DNA of 64,000 bases from Hyalella azteca (Eukaryota; Arthropoda; Malacostraca; Amphipoda; Hyalellidae). Within the stretch, counting starts at the first letter, position 1; the number at the start of each line of letters is the position of its first letter. The notes beneath the pieces were generated by a model. The model was given only the letters and a program-made list of their open reading frames with translations, was not told the origin of the DNA and made no database searches. The position numbers and the translations under genes are program-made. Positions 41,626 to 53,050 of the stretch are shown here, piece after piece. Location: positions 292,711-356,710 of the forward strand of contig NW_025944682.1 in NCBI RefSeq assembly GCF_000764305.2, in the 5' to 3' direction.

Positions 41626-42790
41626 GTTCACAGTCGTCTCGATCAATAATATAAATAGCAAATTAATGGGAGGGGGGCTTCCTAGAAAACATAATTCCCA
41701 AGATGATAATGTAAGTTGAATAAAAGGGACTGCTCACAGACCTGTTTCTTGCGACCAGCTGAGTCCACTGGGGCATTCGTGTGTTGCTTCTTTTCCGATC
41801 GCCATGATAATTCGAGGACAGCCAGAATGGCATCAAAATTGCCTGTGATGCGACACATTCGCTCTAATGTGCCTGCACAAAAAAAGCCTTGATGGCACAG
41901 CGGAACGTTCGTCTCTCCAGCCATCTACCGCCGAGCCGATATGCTCGTGAATAGCTTCACCCCACTGACAATTGAGACGTCGTCTCCTGGGTCAGCTACC
42001 TGGTGTTGGTTAAATTTCTGCTTTTTAGGTGGTTTATCTCTAGCAGTGCTAACGTCGCCTCGAGAAATCCTTGCAAAGCGTTTTCGGCGTCTCGCCAAGG
42101 CCGAGAAGGCTTAATTGTACGATTTTCCTTCAAACGAATACATCTGCAGGGGAATGTTGGCGATGACACCGGATCAGCGCCTTATTTCCCGGCCCTGTTT
42201 CTTCGCTTCAATTCGTCTGCAGACGTGGCGTTGTCGTAGTTTTCTATGATGTGTGGACTTATTTTTAGGTGGGGGCTCTTGCGAGTCCTGGAGCTCGTGA
42301 GGATCTATTATTTTGTTCACAGTCGTCTCGATTAATAATATAAATTGCATATTATTGGGGAGGGAAGCTTCCTAGAAAACGTAATTCCCAAGATGATAAT
42401 GTAAGTTGTACAAAAGGGACTGGTCCCAGACATGTTTCTTGCGGCCAGCTGAGTCCACTGGGGCATTCGGGTTTTGCTTCTTTTTGATCGCCATGATAAA
42501 ATACGAGGACAGCCGGAACGGCATTAACATTGCCTATGATGCAATAAACTCGCTCTGATTTTCCTCTTTTCACACTCAATCCCCTTGTGCTGCTCACATG
42601 TCCACTCCTCTGTGTATTGCTTTGCCTACAGACCTGCTTCTTGCGGCCAGCTAAGTCCCCTGTGGCATTTGGGTCATGCTTCTTTTCAATTGCAAGGAAA
42701 AATGCAAATACAGCCAGAATGGCATTAACATTGACTATGATGCAGCAGACGCGCTCTGATGTGCCTGCTCATAAAAAAAAACTCAGAAAA
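41626..42790. repeat. Diverged tandem repeat, three partial units
   Basis: gttcacagtcgtctcgat opens units at 41626 and 42315 (period 689 bp). Both are followed by gcttcctagaaaac and cccaagatgataatgtaagt. A third, shorter unit starts near 42620 with agacctgcttcttgcggcca. On the minus strand, units 1 and 2 both allow the conserved reading NAPVDSAGRKK, later followed by NLHYHLGNYVF, which might be part of an unrecognised coding sequence. Confidence 0.75.
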
Positions 42791-42799
42791 TGTCCTAGT

Positions 42800-43445
42800 G
42801 GTCATATGGTGGAATCCATGTTAAAATCAATATTAGATTGCAACTACAGGATTAATGCAAGAAAATGTTATATTTTTTTTTAATATTATAAATTGAATTA
42901 CAGTTTAATACCATGCAATATAATGAAAATAAAGTTAAAATTATTCACTACTTAGTATATATTTAGTATATAATTATTCACTACTTAGTATAACTAGCAG
43001 GTATTGCCAATAGCTTCGCAATAAACTCAGTAATAGTACCACCTTTCACCATTCCCCCAAAAATGGTTTCACACAAAGATTAAATAACTTAATTGTCAAA
43101 ATATTAGATAAATGAATTAGTTATTCAGGGTCCACACACTGAATAACAATAAATTATCCAACAACCAGGGTAGAAGTCATTTGGTTTGGACATCTTTAAC
43201 CGAGCTCCTGTTTCCTTTTCCAGGAGGTTTATCGTCTTGCCACCCTGGCCAGTGATATCTCCTGATGCCACACAGGGGACCAAGATTTTGAGGTGATATG
43301 TGCCATAACTTTGGGCATCTGCTCACAAAAATTTTTTACATGAAATGAGTGAATAAGTAAACGGAAGATTAAATAAATGAGACATTGGAAACCCTTATAA
43401 ATTACTATGGCTTTGCAAGGTTCAAAAAAAGATCGTCGGAGGAAA
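42800..43445. other. AT-rich intergenic DNA
   Basis: A small duplication, attattcactacttagtata, occurs near 42940 and 42970. Nothing else is recognised. Confidence 0.4.
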
Positions 43446-43450
43446 GACCA

Positions 43451-44381
43451 GGGGCCGGGTTATCAAAACTTCGTAACTATTTGTACTTACGCACAAAAAG
43501 TCACGTGTTGCGGAAGTACATCCTAATTTTGGCATTATCAAAACTTTCGTACGCATGACTTATCTGAAATGCTAGTAACAAAACCATCTGGCTAACTGAC
43601 CAATCAGAGGTTTTGAATTTCTGCTCCTAGCTCCTATTGACTCGGTGCGCGTGGAAGAATAGGGTGTGTTGTGTCAGCGGCATATGCGGTGCCCGACTAG
43701 GTTGTATTTGGAGAAATAAGTGAAACGTTATCCGATTAGCAATGCACTTGTTATCAATAATCAAAATTTCTTGCAATCAGGGCAAAAAGTTGCATTATTC
43801 CCATTAAAAATTAGAAGACTTATTAGAGAGACCTAGAATTTAGAAAATTTTATGAGTCGGAGTTGCGATTGTCAGAGGAAGAAAGAAGTATGTGTACGGA
43901 GCTAAAAAAATGATTGGCTTGTCAAACTCCATATAATTTTGAATCAAACATACATGAGGATATTATTTTAGATTTTTAGTGAATGATCATAAAACTCTTG
44001 GACATGAATGTCAACATCAGCTTGTAAATTAAAACATACGAGGAAAACAAATTAGCTTCTGGCATAAACTCAATTGAAATTTTCCCTAAAAGCACCGTTT
44101 AGCACGATCCCATATCATACCCAAGTCGAATTATTGACAGAATTCCATAACAATTCAACTTGTTGCTAGTAAATCAATTTCATATTGCTTCTGCAGACAC
44201 GTAACTCCGCTTACGACACCTCTGAGCAGGCGTACAGTTGAGTTACGCACAAATTCTTGTACGTAGCTTTCCGCACAAATGTTTTGATAATAGCGTCGCT
44301 AGAGTTAAGTCTTCATAGCGCGCACTTACGCAACACGTAAGTGGCTACGTGTACGTATCGATGTTTTCCTAATCCGGCCCC
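43451..44381. mobile_element. GGGGCCGG-TIR MITE, copy 1 (931 bp)
   Basis: The ends are ggggccgggttatcaaaac and the complement of gttttcctaatccggcccc. Subterminal words cgtaac, cttacg and gtacg recur on both arms. Copy 2 (44600-45849) lies in inverted orientation relative to it, with matching internal landmarks (aaacaaattagcttctggca and the complement). No coding sequence is present. The superfamily is not assigned, because I could not find a clear target duplication. Confidence 0.8.
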
Positions 44382-44599
44382 AGGTGTTTCATTATCCGCA
44401 GGTTGTCTGAAGACATCCACTTTCGCTGTTGGAGGGAGACTAGGAACTGCGCTGGAGTGTTCGTTATCGACAGACCTGCAAGTCTTCGTGACAGTCGAAG
44501 AAGTGTTTCCGAGCGGCGAGTCATCGTTAGAAATCGATGCTACCACGGTCCGGCCTAGTGGAGTGCGGAGCACGTTGAGTGCCTGGGGCCGGTTGACCA
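44382..44599 (+). other. Spacer between two MITEs, open on both strands
   Basis: The plus frame reads STFAVGGRLGTALECSLSTD and on through VFVTVEEVFPSGESS without a stop, and the minus strand is open too. The composition looks protein-like, but I do not recognise it. It could be a piece of a gene split by the MITEs. Confidence 0.2.
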
Positions 44600-44640
44600 G
44601 GGGCCGGATTATCAAAACATGCTAAGTATACGTAGCCGCT

Positions 44641-45029
44641 AACGTTTAGCGTAAGTACAGCTAAGTAGACGTGACTCTACTGAGTGTTATTATCGAAACA
44701 TTTGCGCGGGAAGCTACGTACAAAAATTTAGGGATTGATGGAGCCGGTAAGTTTTCATTTGAATAAACATGGTTAGCAATTATTTCCAAAGTTTCTTCTG
44801 TAGGAACGTTGGTAAAGAGGTTGGTGACGTCAAGTGAAGCTAGCACACCAGATGGGCGCCGACCGCGAAGAATTTCTAAGAAATCGCCTCTAGATTTGAG
44901 TGAAAATTTCTTCGGTTTTATTAGAGCGTTTAGCGTATTTAACGTTTAGCGTAAGTACAGCTAAGTAGACGTGACTCTACTGAGTGTTATTATCGAAACA
45001 TTTGCGCGGGAAGCTACGTACAAAAATTT
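44641..45029. repeat. Exact 89-bp direct duplication flanking the Penelope fragment
   Basis: The two copies (44641-44729 and 44941-45029) are identical over 89 bp, from aacgtttagcgtaagtacag to the end of cgtacaaaaattt. They bound the inserted fragment. Identity over this length implies a recent event. Confidence 0.97.
44730..44940 (-). mobile_element. Penelope-like element RT fragment (211 bp, open)
   Basis: The minus-strand frame is open across the whole fragment. It reads KPKKFSLKSRGDFLEILRG, then VLASLDVTNLFTNVPTEETL and EIIANHVYSNENL. The SLDVTNLFTNVP block carries the first catalytic Asp and is the hallmark of Penelope-like reverse transcriptases. Both the upstream and downstream RT blocks are missing. 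No hammerhead ribozyme or GIY-YIG endonuclease is visible. Confidence 0.85.
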
Positions 45030-45849
45030 GTGCATAACTGTACGCCTGCTCGGAGGTGTCGTAAGCGGAGTTACGTACAAATTTTGAGTGTTGAAGCAAT
45101 ATGAGACTATTAATTTACCAGCAGCAAGTCGAATTGTAATAGAATTTTGTCAATAATGAGACTTAGGTATAATATGGGATCGTGCTAGTGCTTTTAGGAA
45201 AAAATATTCTATTGAGTTTATACCAGAAGCTAATTTGTTTTCCTCTTGTGTTTCAATTTACAAGCAAATGTTGATATTCATGTTCAAGAGTTTTATGCCT
45301 TTTGATTCAAAATATCTTCAAGCCTTTTTGATTCAAAATTATGTGGAGATTGACAAGCCAACAATTTTTTTTAGCTCCGTACACATATTTCCTTTTTTCT
45401 CTGACAGTCACAACTCCAACTCATAAAATTTTCTAAATTCTAGGTCTCTCCAAAAAGTCTTCTAGTTTTGAATGGGAATAGTGCAATTTTTTTGCCCTGA
45501 TTGCAAGAAATTTTGATGAATGATCACAACAAGTGCATTGCTATTTGGATAACATCACACTTATTTCTCCATATGCACCCTAGTCTGTCTACGCTGATGC
45601 CGCTGACATGACACAACCTTCTTCCATCCACGCGCTCTGCGCACTGAGTCGACAGGAGCTAGGAACAGCAAATCCAAAGCCTCTGATTGGTCAGTTAGTT
45701 GTATGGTTTCGATAATACCTTTTCAGATGAGTCATGCGTAAGACAGTTTTGTTAATGCCAAATTTTGACTGACTTACGCCATACGTAACTTTTTGAACGT
45801 AAGTACGAAAAGTTACGTGAACTTAGCGAAGTTTCGTTAATCTCTGCCC

Positions 45850-46026
45850 AGGCCGATTGCATGTTGTCCGGAAGAAGCCCCTGGGGAATTTTCTTACTCT
45901 TTATTATTTGTATTGGTGACGAAGCTCAGGTATTTGGGCTTCGTACGATCCAAGTGGACGAGACGGTGAAATGCTTGTTCGACTAGCACACAGCACATTT
46001 TACTTCCAGGCTATCCTTGGGTGCCA
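45850..46026. other. Spacer between MITE copies 2 and 3
   Basis: No feature recognised. Confidence 0.3.
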
Positions 46027-46834
46027 GGGCAAGTACCTTCAAACGTTGATAAATGGACGTAACTTCTTGAACTTAAGCTCAAGAGGATACGTCTAGCGTG
46101 CGATCAGCGACTTTTGACACCTTAAAAACTTTCGTACGACCGACTTAGCTAGGAGCGTACTATCAAACCACGTTGCATATCAGCCAGTCACAAGCTGCCT
46201 TACATGCTTTGTTTACACGTTATGAGTCACATGCCAATCACAAGCTGGCTTAAATGCTTTGTTTACACGTTATGAGTCACATGACGCCAGGATTCTGTTC
46301 TTTAAACCTTTTGGCTCTTCTTAAAGAAACCTAGACGCTTTTAATCTAAAATTTTAATGACAAATGCCGTTTCAAGATACTGAAGATAGCAATTTAAAAT
46401 AAAATGATTAATATGACATAATGAATAACGAGAATGGAATTTTTGTGGATTCGTTTTTAGCTCCACTCGTCAGATTCGTTTTCTGTTGACACGTACTAAG
46501 AAAAAATTTCATTAAATGCATGACTAATAAAATTTCCTAAATACCAAAATAAGGATATTTTTCTAAATAAAAATTAGAGGATTTACCTTAAAATGATACT
46601 AGAGTCTAGACACTAGTAACTAAATGATTACCAAGCGCTTCACTCACTCAAAAGTTGATCGTAACTCCACTTACACGAGCTTTGAATCGGCGCAAAGTTA
46701 CGTTCAACTTATTGCACGTGACGTACAGCAAAATCTAGTGAAGGTACCAACATTTGGAGTTACGCGCACTTAGCGGACTTACGCTGCACTTAAGTTGCTA
46801 CAAGCACTTGACTATGTTTTGAAAGTACCTGCCC
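46027..46834. mobile_element. Related MITE, copy 3 (808 bp), with internal duplication
   Basis: The TIRs are gggcaagtaccttcaaac and the complement of gttttgaaagtacctgccc, a diverged version of the copy 1 and 2 ends. At 46188-46293 a unit of about 53 bp (cacaagctg..ttacacgttatgagtcacatg) is duplicated in tandem. Confidence 0.7.
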
Positions 46835-47282
46835 AGGTGGGCTACCAGACATCTGAAGTGAAAATTTTGCTTCAAAATAAATTCTCTCCGAATTCAACTG
46901 GATCAGAGCCTTGCACGATGTAGTGTCGTGATAGTGCACTTATGATGTGCAAAAGCCTTTTTCTGAGGCTCGACAGTGGTGTGATACGCTCCGATGGTCT
47001 TCATGTGGTTTTTTTATGTAGGCTTACGTGTGCTGGGCAAGGAAGAAGTTAGAACATCAGCTCACTACGAATTAGAAATATCGCGCAAGAAATTGCAAAA
47101 TACTGAGAATTGAGGTTGAGCTTTGCGTTCGGAAAAATGCTAGTCCTTAAATTTTCTTCATCAACTTTCGGCAAATGGTGGCAGCTTCTTCTTTATGGGT
47201 TCTTAACCAATGGCATGGTTCAAGACTTTGAGGTCAGGAACAGCAGAGATGGCGTGAGCAACCATCAAACCGTCATCGCTCA
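46835..47282. other. Spacer, nothing recognised
   Basis: The 115-codon frame beginning at 47110 runs into the next MITE and has no recognised motif. Confidence 0.3.
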
Positions 47283-47490
47283 GGGGCCGTATAATCAAAA
47301 CATCGTAAGTACGCAAAATCGACTTGCGTGTGGCGTCAGTGCTGATATGATGACGCAACTAGCGGTGGTATTATCAAAACATTTGCGCAGGAAGCTACGT
47401 AACTTTACTGTACGCCTGCTCGGAGATGTCGTAAGTGGAGTTACGTACAAGCTTTGAGTGTGCCGAAGCAATATAAAACTATTTACTTGC
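47283..47490. mobile_element. GGGGCCGG-TIR MITE, copy 4, one end only
   Basis: ggggccgtataatcaaaac is followed by cgtaagtac and, after the spacer, cgcctgctcggagatgtcgt, which matches one arm of copy 2. The opposite end is missing. Confidence 0.75.
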
Positions 47491-49940
47491 AAGAAACTTC
47501 ATTTATCCGTTCGATCGATGGTTCAGCTCAGAGTAACGGCTACGGGAAAATGCTTATCGAAGTATCGAAGTTCATAATGTCAACATTACACCAATTTTGA
47601 CAGCGGTTTGATTCGATATATTTTCACCAAGAATATTCTGACGTGAAATAAGGAATTGATATTACACGATTATTTGAAATGTCAGGCGTGAAATATCTGC
47701 ACCACTTCTAGTCACCATTTCTCTCTAGCCTAATCTTTAGTCTTTTTCGTATGAAAGGTACTGAGGCCACTTTCTTAGAAATTTAGACTTGAAATCGAAA
47801 TAATTATCTGACTGTATATTAAATTTCACTATCGAAGTCAGGATGGATAACCGAATTTTTACCCGTATCCTTTGCGTAAAAAGGATACTTTTGTGACTAA
47901 CAAATTACCCGGAAAGCACGTTTTAAGCAGGACAAGGTAATGATAAGTTGGAAGCTCAACGTCGACGCGCGTCAAGCCAATCGGTATGAACATGTGCTTA
48001 CTGGGGACTCCTCTCTGCCCTTGAGGCCGAGCCGCAGTGCTTTACAAGAGGAGCCGCTGTTGACTACGTCAACGTGCCTTTTGAGTTTAGATAAATGGGG
48101 CAACTTGAGAATATTGTAAATATAATGAAACACACTTAATCGATCCATACAATTTATACTTAATAATAGAATAAGTAATCTCAATTGATCGCAATATTTC
48201 CAACACAGCCAGTTGGCGCATACGCAAAATTCACAATAAATTTACGCAATATTTCAGGTGAACATGAAAAATTGGATTCGCCGTCATGTATGGAAAAACT
48301 ATTTATTGCAATCACATTTTTTCATTGTTCCTCGGACAATTTATATCAGGAACAGTCTGATACATGCCCAGTGGCTCCACTTTGGCTCACTAATTTTGTG
48401 CACACCTTGCTTCTCTCTGCCAGTTTTATTGGTGCCTACCTAATTCACGCAAAATTTTCTTAACATAACTAATTCTTAACATAACTAATTCTTGAAAGCC
48501 AAGCACACAAATTAGGTTACTGTGGCAAATACCTTCGTGCATTGTGTAGGCAAACGGTTTTCAGTGACTTAAAAGAGATTTGCCTGCAATGTGCTATCGA
48601 TTATTCAGACCTTATAAATCAGCGATGATTCATAGATGACTGCCACCTTTGCTCGCCACCCTCTCGATTTATTGATGTTTTATTGTCGATTTTTGGCAAA
48701 TCTGGCCACTCACCGTTACGCCACCTATAAACTACTATCGCCACCTATAATCATCGGTGCGCCACCCTTAATTTTTATTAGGGATTGTCACACTGATACA
48801 TCGTCAGGTGTTATGTGATGTGTCCCCTTTTAGCCATTCATATTTTATTGATGTTTGTTGTTCGTCTATATAATTAACCTTCAACCTTGCAAAAAATGAA
48901 CTGATAATTAAAAAAAAATTCGGTGCCTGTATTTTTTAGTCAATGGGTTTGCTCGTTATGGTGAATGATATGTATGATTAATTTCTATACAAAGAGTGAC
49001 AAGCAGAGTTATTTAGACTCTCCCTCGAGTTCATTTTTTAGCCATACATGTAGACCAAGACAAGTAAAGTATGGCTACCATCATTATTGTACATAAGAAA
49101 TTGCTTTAAATCTTGAGGAAAGGCGGAAATTTTAAATTAACTGATTCTAAAAAATCTCTTGTTTGGCACTATAGTTGATGGTTCTACAATCTCTTGGTAG
49201 GATTAGTAGGAACAGTGTGGGTAATCCAGCATTTTGATTAATTATTACTCGAATACTGTGATTAATCCAGCTTGTCTTTTAACTTATAGCTTCTTAGAAA
49301 TCTAAATTCAATCAAACTTTGTTTAGTTGATCAAACTTTGGTTAGTGGCCTGTTGATCCATTCAGTGGCGGGTCAAAAACAATACTAGAACATCAAAGTC
49401 AATTAATGTAATTAATTTAATTACTTCAACTTAATAATTTAATTAAAATTAGTATTACAATCTTCTTTGCTGTCAAATAAACATTTCAAACAAAGTGAAA
49501 TTGACCTTCCACGTCCAAGTTGAAGGAAATTGTGTTTGACATGCAGGCAGCCCCCTTGAAGTGGGTGAATGGCTTCCAACTAAGAGCTGCCATTATAAAA
49601 ACGTCATCAGTACAGTAGAATGACTTATTCTCCGGTTTATTACCTTCTTTCTGTATGCCCATGCAATGTTTACTTCATGCATTGTACTAAAGTTTCATAT
49701 TTTCACAGTTTCCATAGCATTCATCCTTGTCGACGGAGTAACTTTAGAGTTATTGGGCGACTTATGCTGCGTCTATGGAAATATGCAACCGGAGTTAGAA
49801 ATTAACGAGTTGTCCTCGTCGATATTTGGTCTAGTTCTTCATTGTCATTTCAAGGTACTGATATTATGATAACGGCCAGTGGATATGATAATATATAATG
49901 CGTTTCTCGCGATAACGTAATGAGAACAAAATAATGTAAA
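47491..49940. other. AT-rich intergenic DNA, no gene recognised
   Basis: Short open frames (48185-48463, 48636-48818, 49620-49869) lack motifs. Short duplications such as cttaacataactaatt near 48460-48490 are present. Confidence 0.4.
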
Positions 49941-49942
49941 TA

Positions 49943-50025
49943 TACTTAGGATTATTCAATAAATTTAAAAATTATACTTAGGATTATTCAATAAATTTAA
50001 AAATTATACTTAGGATTAGATTGTA
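49943..50025. repeat. 32-bp tandem repeat, two and a half units
   Basis: acttaggattattcaataaa followed by tttaaaaattat is repeated in tandem, with a third partial unit. Confidence 0.9.
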
Positions 50026-50456
50026 ACTTAAAAATCCTCACCTGTTTAAACTTCAGGAAACAAAGGCCACAAACAAAACTATAGTACATGGAAACATCAT
50101 TTTCTTAAGAGCCTAGACTTCACTAATTAGGAAATTTTGTGCGCCCAGGTAGCGCTGGGCGACGCCAGGCGGCCAGGGGCTGTGCGAGAGCGACTCCATC
50201 ATGAGGCAGCTCGCCCGCAATAGTCGCAAAGCCACACACCTAGGTCCTCGGATAATCTTGATGATTGGAACGAATTACTTCCAAAAGATCAATTCATTAT
50301 CGCATTAGTTTGGACTTTTCTATAATTTTATTATCTAATGACTTAGCTTAATCGTTGCTAGAAGTACGTTGCCTTTTAGCCTGTACCTGACAAGTCTATT
50401 CACGTTCTACAATATTATAAGTATCTTGTTCTAACAACTTGATTGCTCGTTCACAG

Positions 50457-51664
50457 TGTTCGACAGGGCTGGCAAGTCTCGACTCCTTACAGGAAGAGTT
50501 CAGGAAAGTACTGACGACGCTGCAACACCACAGTGGTGCTGGATCAATCAGTGAATACGTCGTATTGACGCTTCCCCCGCTGATGAGATATGGGTACAGG
50601 CATCCTGTCAATAGAGTGTGGAAAGAATTTAACTTTCACATTCTCGGTTTACAAGGTACGCTTTTAATAATCTTTACGCTGGCATCAACTTGAGCATGAA
50701 CGATGTAATTAGCAATTTTCAGTAGTATAATAAATTCACTTTACGTAATAAATGGCTGCTAATAATCAAACCTCCAAAATTATACGTTTACGTCTGGTTT
50801 GCAGGAGAGTGCCGGTAAGTACAAATTACTGTTAAGTGCATAGTCGGTAATGAAAAACTGGCTACAAGCCTATAATCACAAGTGAAATGCATTGAACATC
50901 AAACGACTGACCATAGAATACATGCCAAAAGTGGCGTAATTAACGCTCGTCATGGTGCAATGGTGCTGCAACGGCAAGGCCATGTTCTTCCTAGTCTGGG
51001 TAACACGACGAAGAGCAATGAGATTATTTTATTAGACAATTTTCATTTGAATGTCTTGACTTTCAGATTAATTGACTTATCTTCAATGTGATTTTCCATT
51101 CAGTTCATTCCTGCAGTGCTTAATTTGATTCAATATTTTGTGACATGCGGAATTTATCAATAACGCAATATGGGTTATCACTTGAAACTACGATGAAGCT
51201 GCTTTCATAATTGATTACATATCCATAAAATTGTTTAAACATATGTTTCCCAGGAGTGGCTGGTCCGGGCAGCAGTGTCATCAAGGTGATTAACATAGGG
51301 GCGCTGTTCTACGACGTGAAGCATCGGTCATACCAGTTTGACCTTTTCCATCGCCACTACCTTGATGGACGGGCCGATCTTGTCCATGTTCAATTTATTT
51401 TGGCAAAACCTGCAATTACGTAAATGAATTCTGCAGAATGAACATCAACCGCAAGCTGCTATGGTGTAATAAAGAGTACCTCAATGTATGAAAAATGGAT
51501 CCCGTATCTTTCATACTTCGCAGGTGGTAATATGATTTTGCGTTCTCATAAAGTGTTCTTTGAAGACGGAGCTTGCCTACAGCAATAAAGTTTTTCGTTT
51601 CACCGAGCAATCGTACCCAGGCATGCGGTTACCCATTGAGGTCACTAAGGTCAGCATTGTGTAA
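50457..51664 (+). pseudogene. Unrecognised spliced gene fragment
   Basis: Exon A (50457-50655) lies between a ttcacag acceptor and an aag|gtacgc donor. It reads LDSLQEEFRKVLTTLQHH and YVVLTLPPLMRYGYRHPVN. Exon B (51254-51418, acceptor tttcccag) joins it in the correct phase at a Gly codon and reads IKVINIGALFYDVKHRSYQ, then FDLFHRHYLDGRADLVHVQF. A further segment (51520-51664) gives HKVFFEDGA and, after a frame change, FRFTEQSYPGMRLPIEVTK. The sequence looks like real protein, but I do not recognise the family. The frame break suggests decay or a missed small intron. A host gene, a viral fossil or a transposon gene are all possible. Confidence 0.4.
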
Positions 51665-52080
51665 TGTCGAGTTCAGACATAATGAAAAGAAAAGATGACC
51701 TAAATTAAACTTTTTTCATAATTTTATGTCTACTGGGCGATAAAATGTGAAACAACAAATTACGAATGAGACTATATTTTGTAAAATTATAACAATTAAT
51801 TTCGTAGTTTCATCCGCAGCGCAGAAAAATAATATTCTAATCTGCGATGTAATGGCCAATTGCTCTTCTAAAGTTCTAAATGCGTACCACGCACTTGCAT
51901 ACATGATCGGAGTAATTCGATATAGACTAGGTTAAGAATTTGTAATCGTTTAGTGTCTTATTTGTAATGAACTATTAATAAGGAACTATTCCATTCGTCG
52001 TTCGAATTCACGTACTAATAGATTCATGACTACGGAACTGGTATTTCAAATGATGAAAAGTGAACGAGTGAAATGATGAA

Positions 52081-52218
52081 AAGTGAACGCGTCCAAATAG
52101 AGGTTTGCCCAAATCCTAGATTGCCACCAAGCGTGTGGCCTACTGCCAATCTACAAGACTCGAGACTGGAAATTGCTGTGATGGACTCAAGCCAAATTAG
52201 GCCAAAGGGCGATGTAAA
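52081..52218 (+). other. Candidate exon of unknown gene
   Basis: An open stretch reads VQIEVCPNPRLPPSVWPTAN and EIAVMDSSQIRPKGDVNW up to a donor (ttg|gtaagcac). It may belong to the same gene as the segment before it. The acceptor is not clear. Confidence 0.3.
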
Positions 52219-52224
52219 TTGGTA

Positions 52225-53050
52225 AGCACTAATAACTCTATTTGAATAATTTGATAGGTATTTGAGCTGTGCACCTCAGCACCTCTCAGACCTAAGCCTT
52301 AATTCGTTTTAAATTTGGCATTAGTTGAGGCCAGACCTAAAATCTTGCTCCTTTACAAATTTAATTTAAAATTTGATAATAAGTCTAAACTTTTTTATTC
52401 TATTTCATGTCGAATTCATATTTATATTATTATTTTAAAATTATTTTACCTATTGAAGACTTGAGGCCTGAATCGGGCCATCGATGGTATTTTGCTTCAC
52501 TGGTCATTTCAATGAAGTTTGTTGGCTCATACCAAATACCAATCAGAGTATATTATTTTTTCTTTGAAAAACATTAAAAATTATGATTAGAGATCAAAAA
52601 TTACAATGCGTGCTTACATTTTCTTCCTTATCAGCATTTTCAGTTCTGATTAACAGCAAGAAAAGGCAAGTTTATAGAAATGATTCGTCTACATTAGCTT
52701 CATCATCTAAATCATCAATGCAGCATCAACCAAGTGAAAAGACTGCTTCAAGTGACGTGCACTATTGTTTAACCTGTTTGTTAGGTGGAAAAAATTTAAA
52801 AGCTGCAAAATATTAATTACCTGACTAAACACCACTATCTGACGACAGTAGTGGTGCCACAGCAGTGTCAGATGTGTTGGACCAGCTAAGTAAGGGAAAA
52901 CTGGATTTTTCTCTTCTACATTGTTACTCATTTTCTTCTACATTACTCTTCTTAAAATCAAATGCTACTTTGAAGAAATCGATCGATTGAACTTTTAAAG
53001 GTATATATTTGCAATTTACCACTTTATATGGATCTTTATTTCTACCAGGT
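52225..53050. other. AT-rich DNA, nothing recognised
   Basis: Probably intron or intergenic. The word ttttcttctaca recurs at 52910 and 52932. Confidence 0.3.

Larger units (their letters stand above)
44600..45849. mobile_element. GGGGCCGG-TIR MITE, copy 2, with Penelope fragment inside
   Basis: It starts ggggccggattatcaaaac and ends near gtttcgttaatctctgccc. Removing a 300-bp block (one 89-bp duplicate plus the 211-bp Penelope piece) leaves about 950 bp, the length of copy 1. It is inverted relative to copy 1, so the two form a loose palindrome about 2.4 kb long. Confidence 0.78.

Noticed and set aside
47110..47457. 115-codon host ORF
   Set aside because: Half of the frame lies in a MITE terminus, so it is not a conserved gene.
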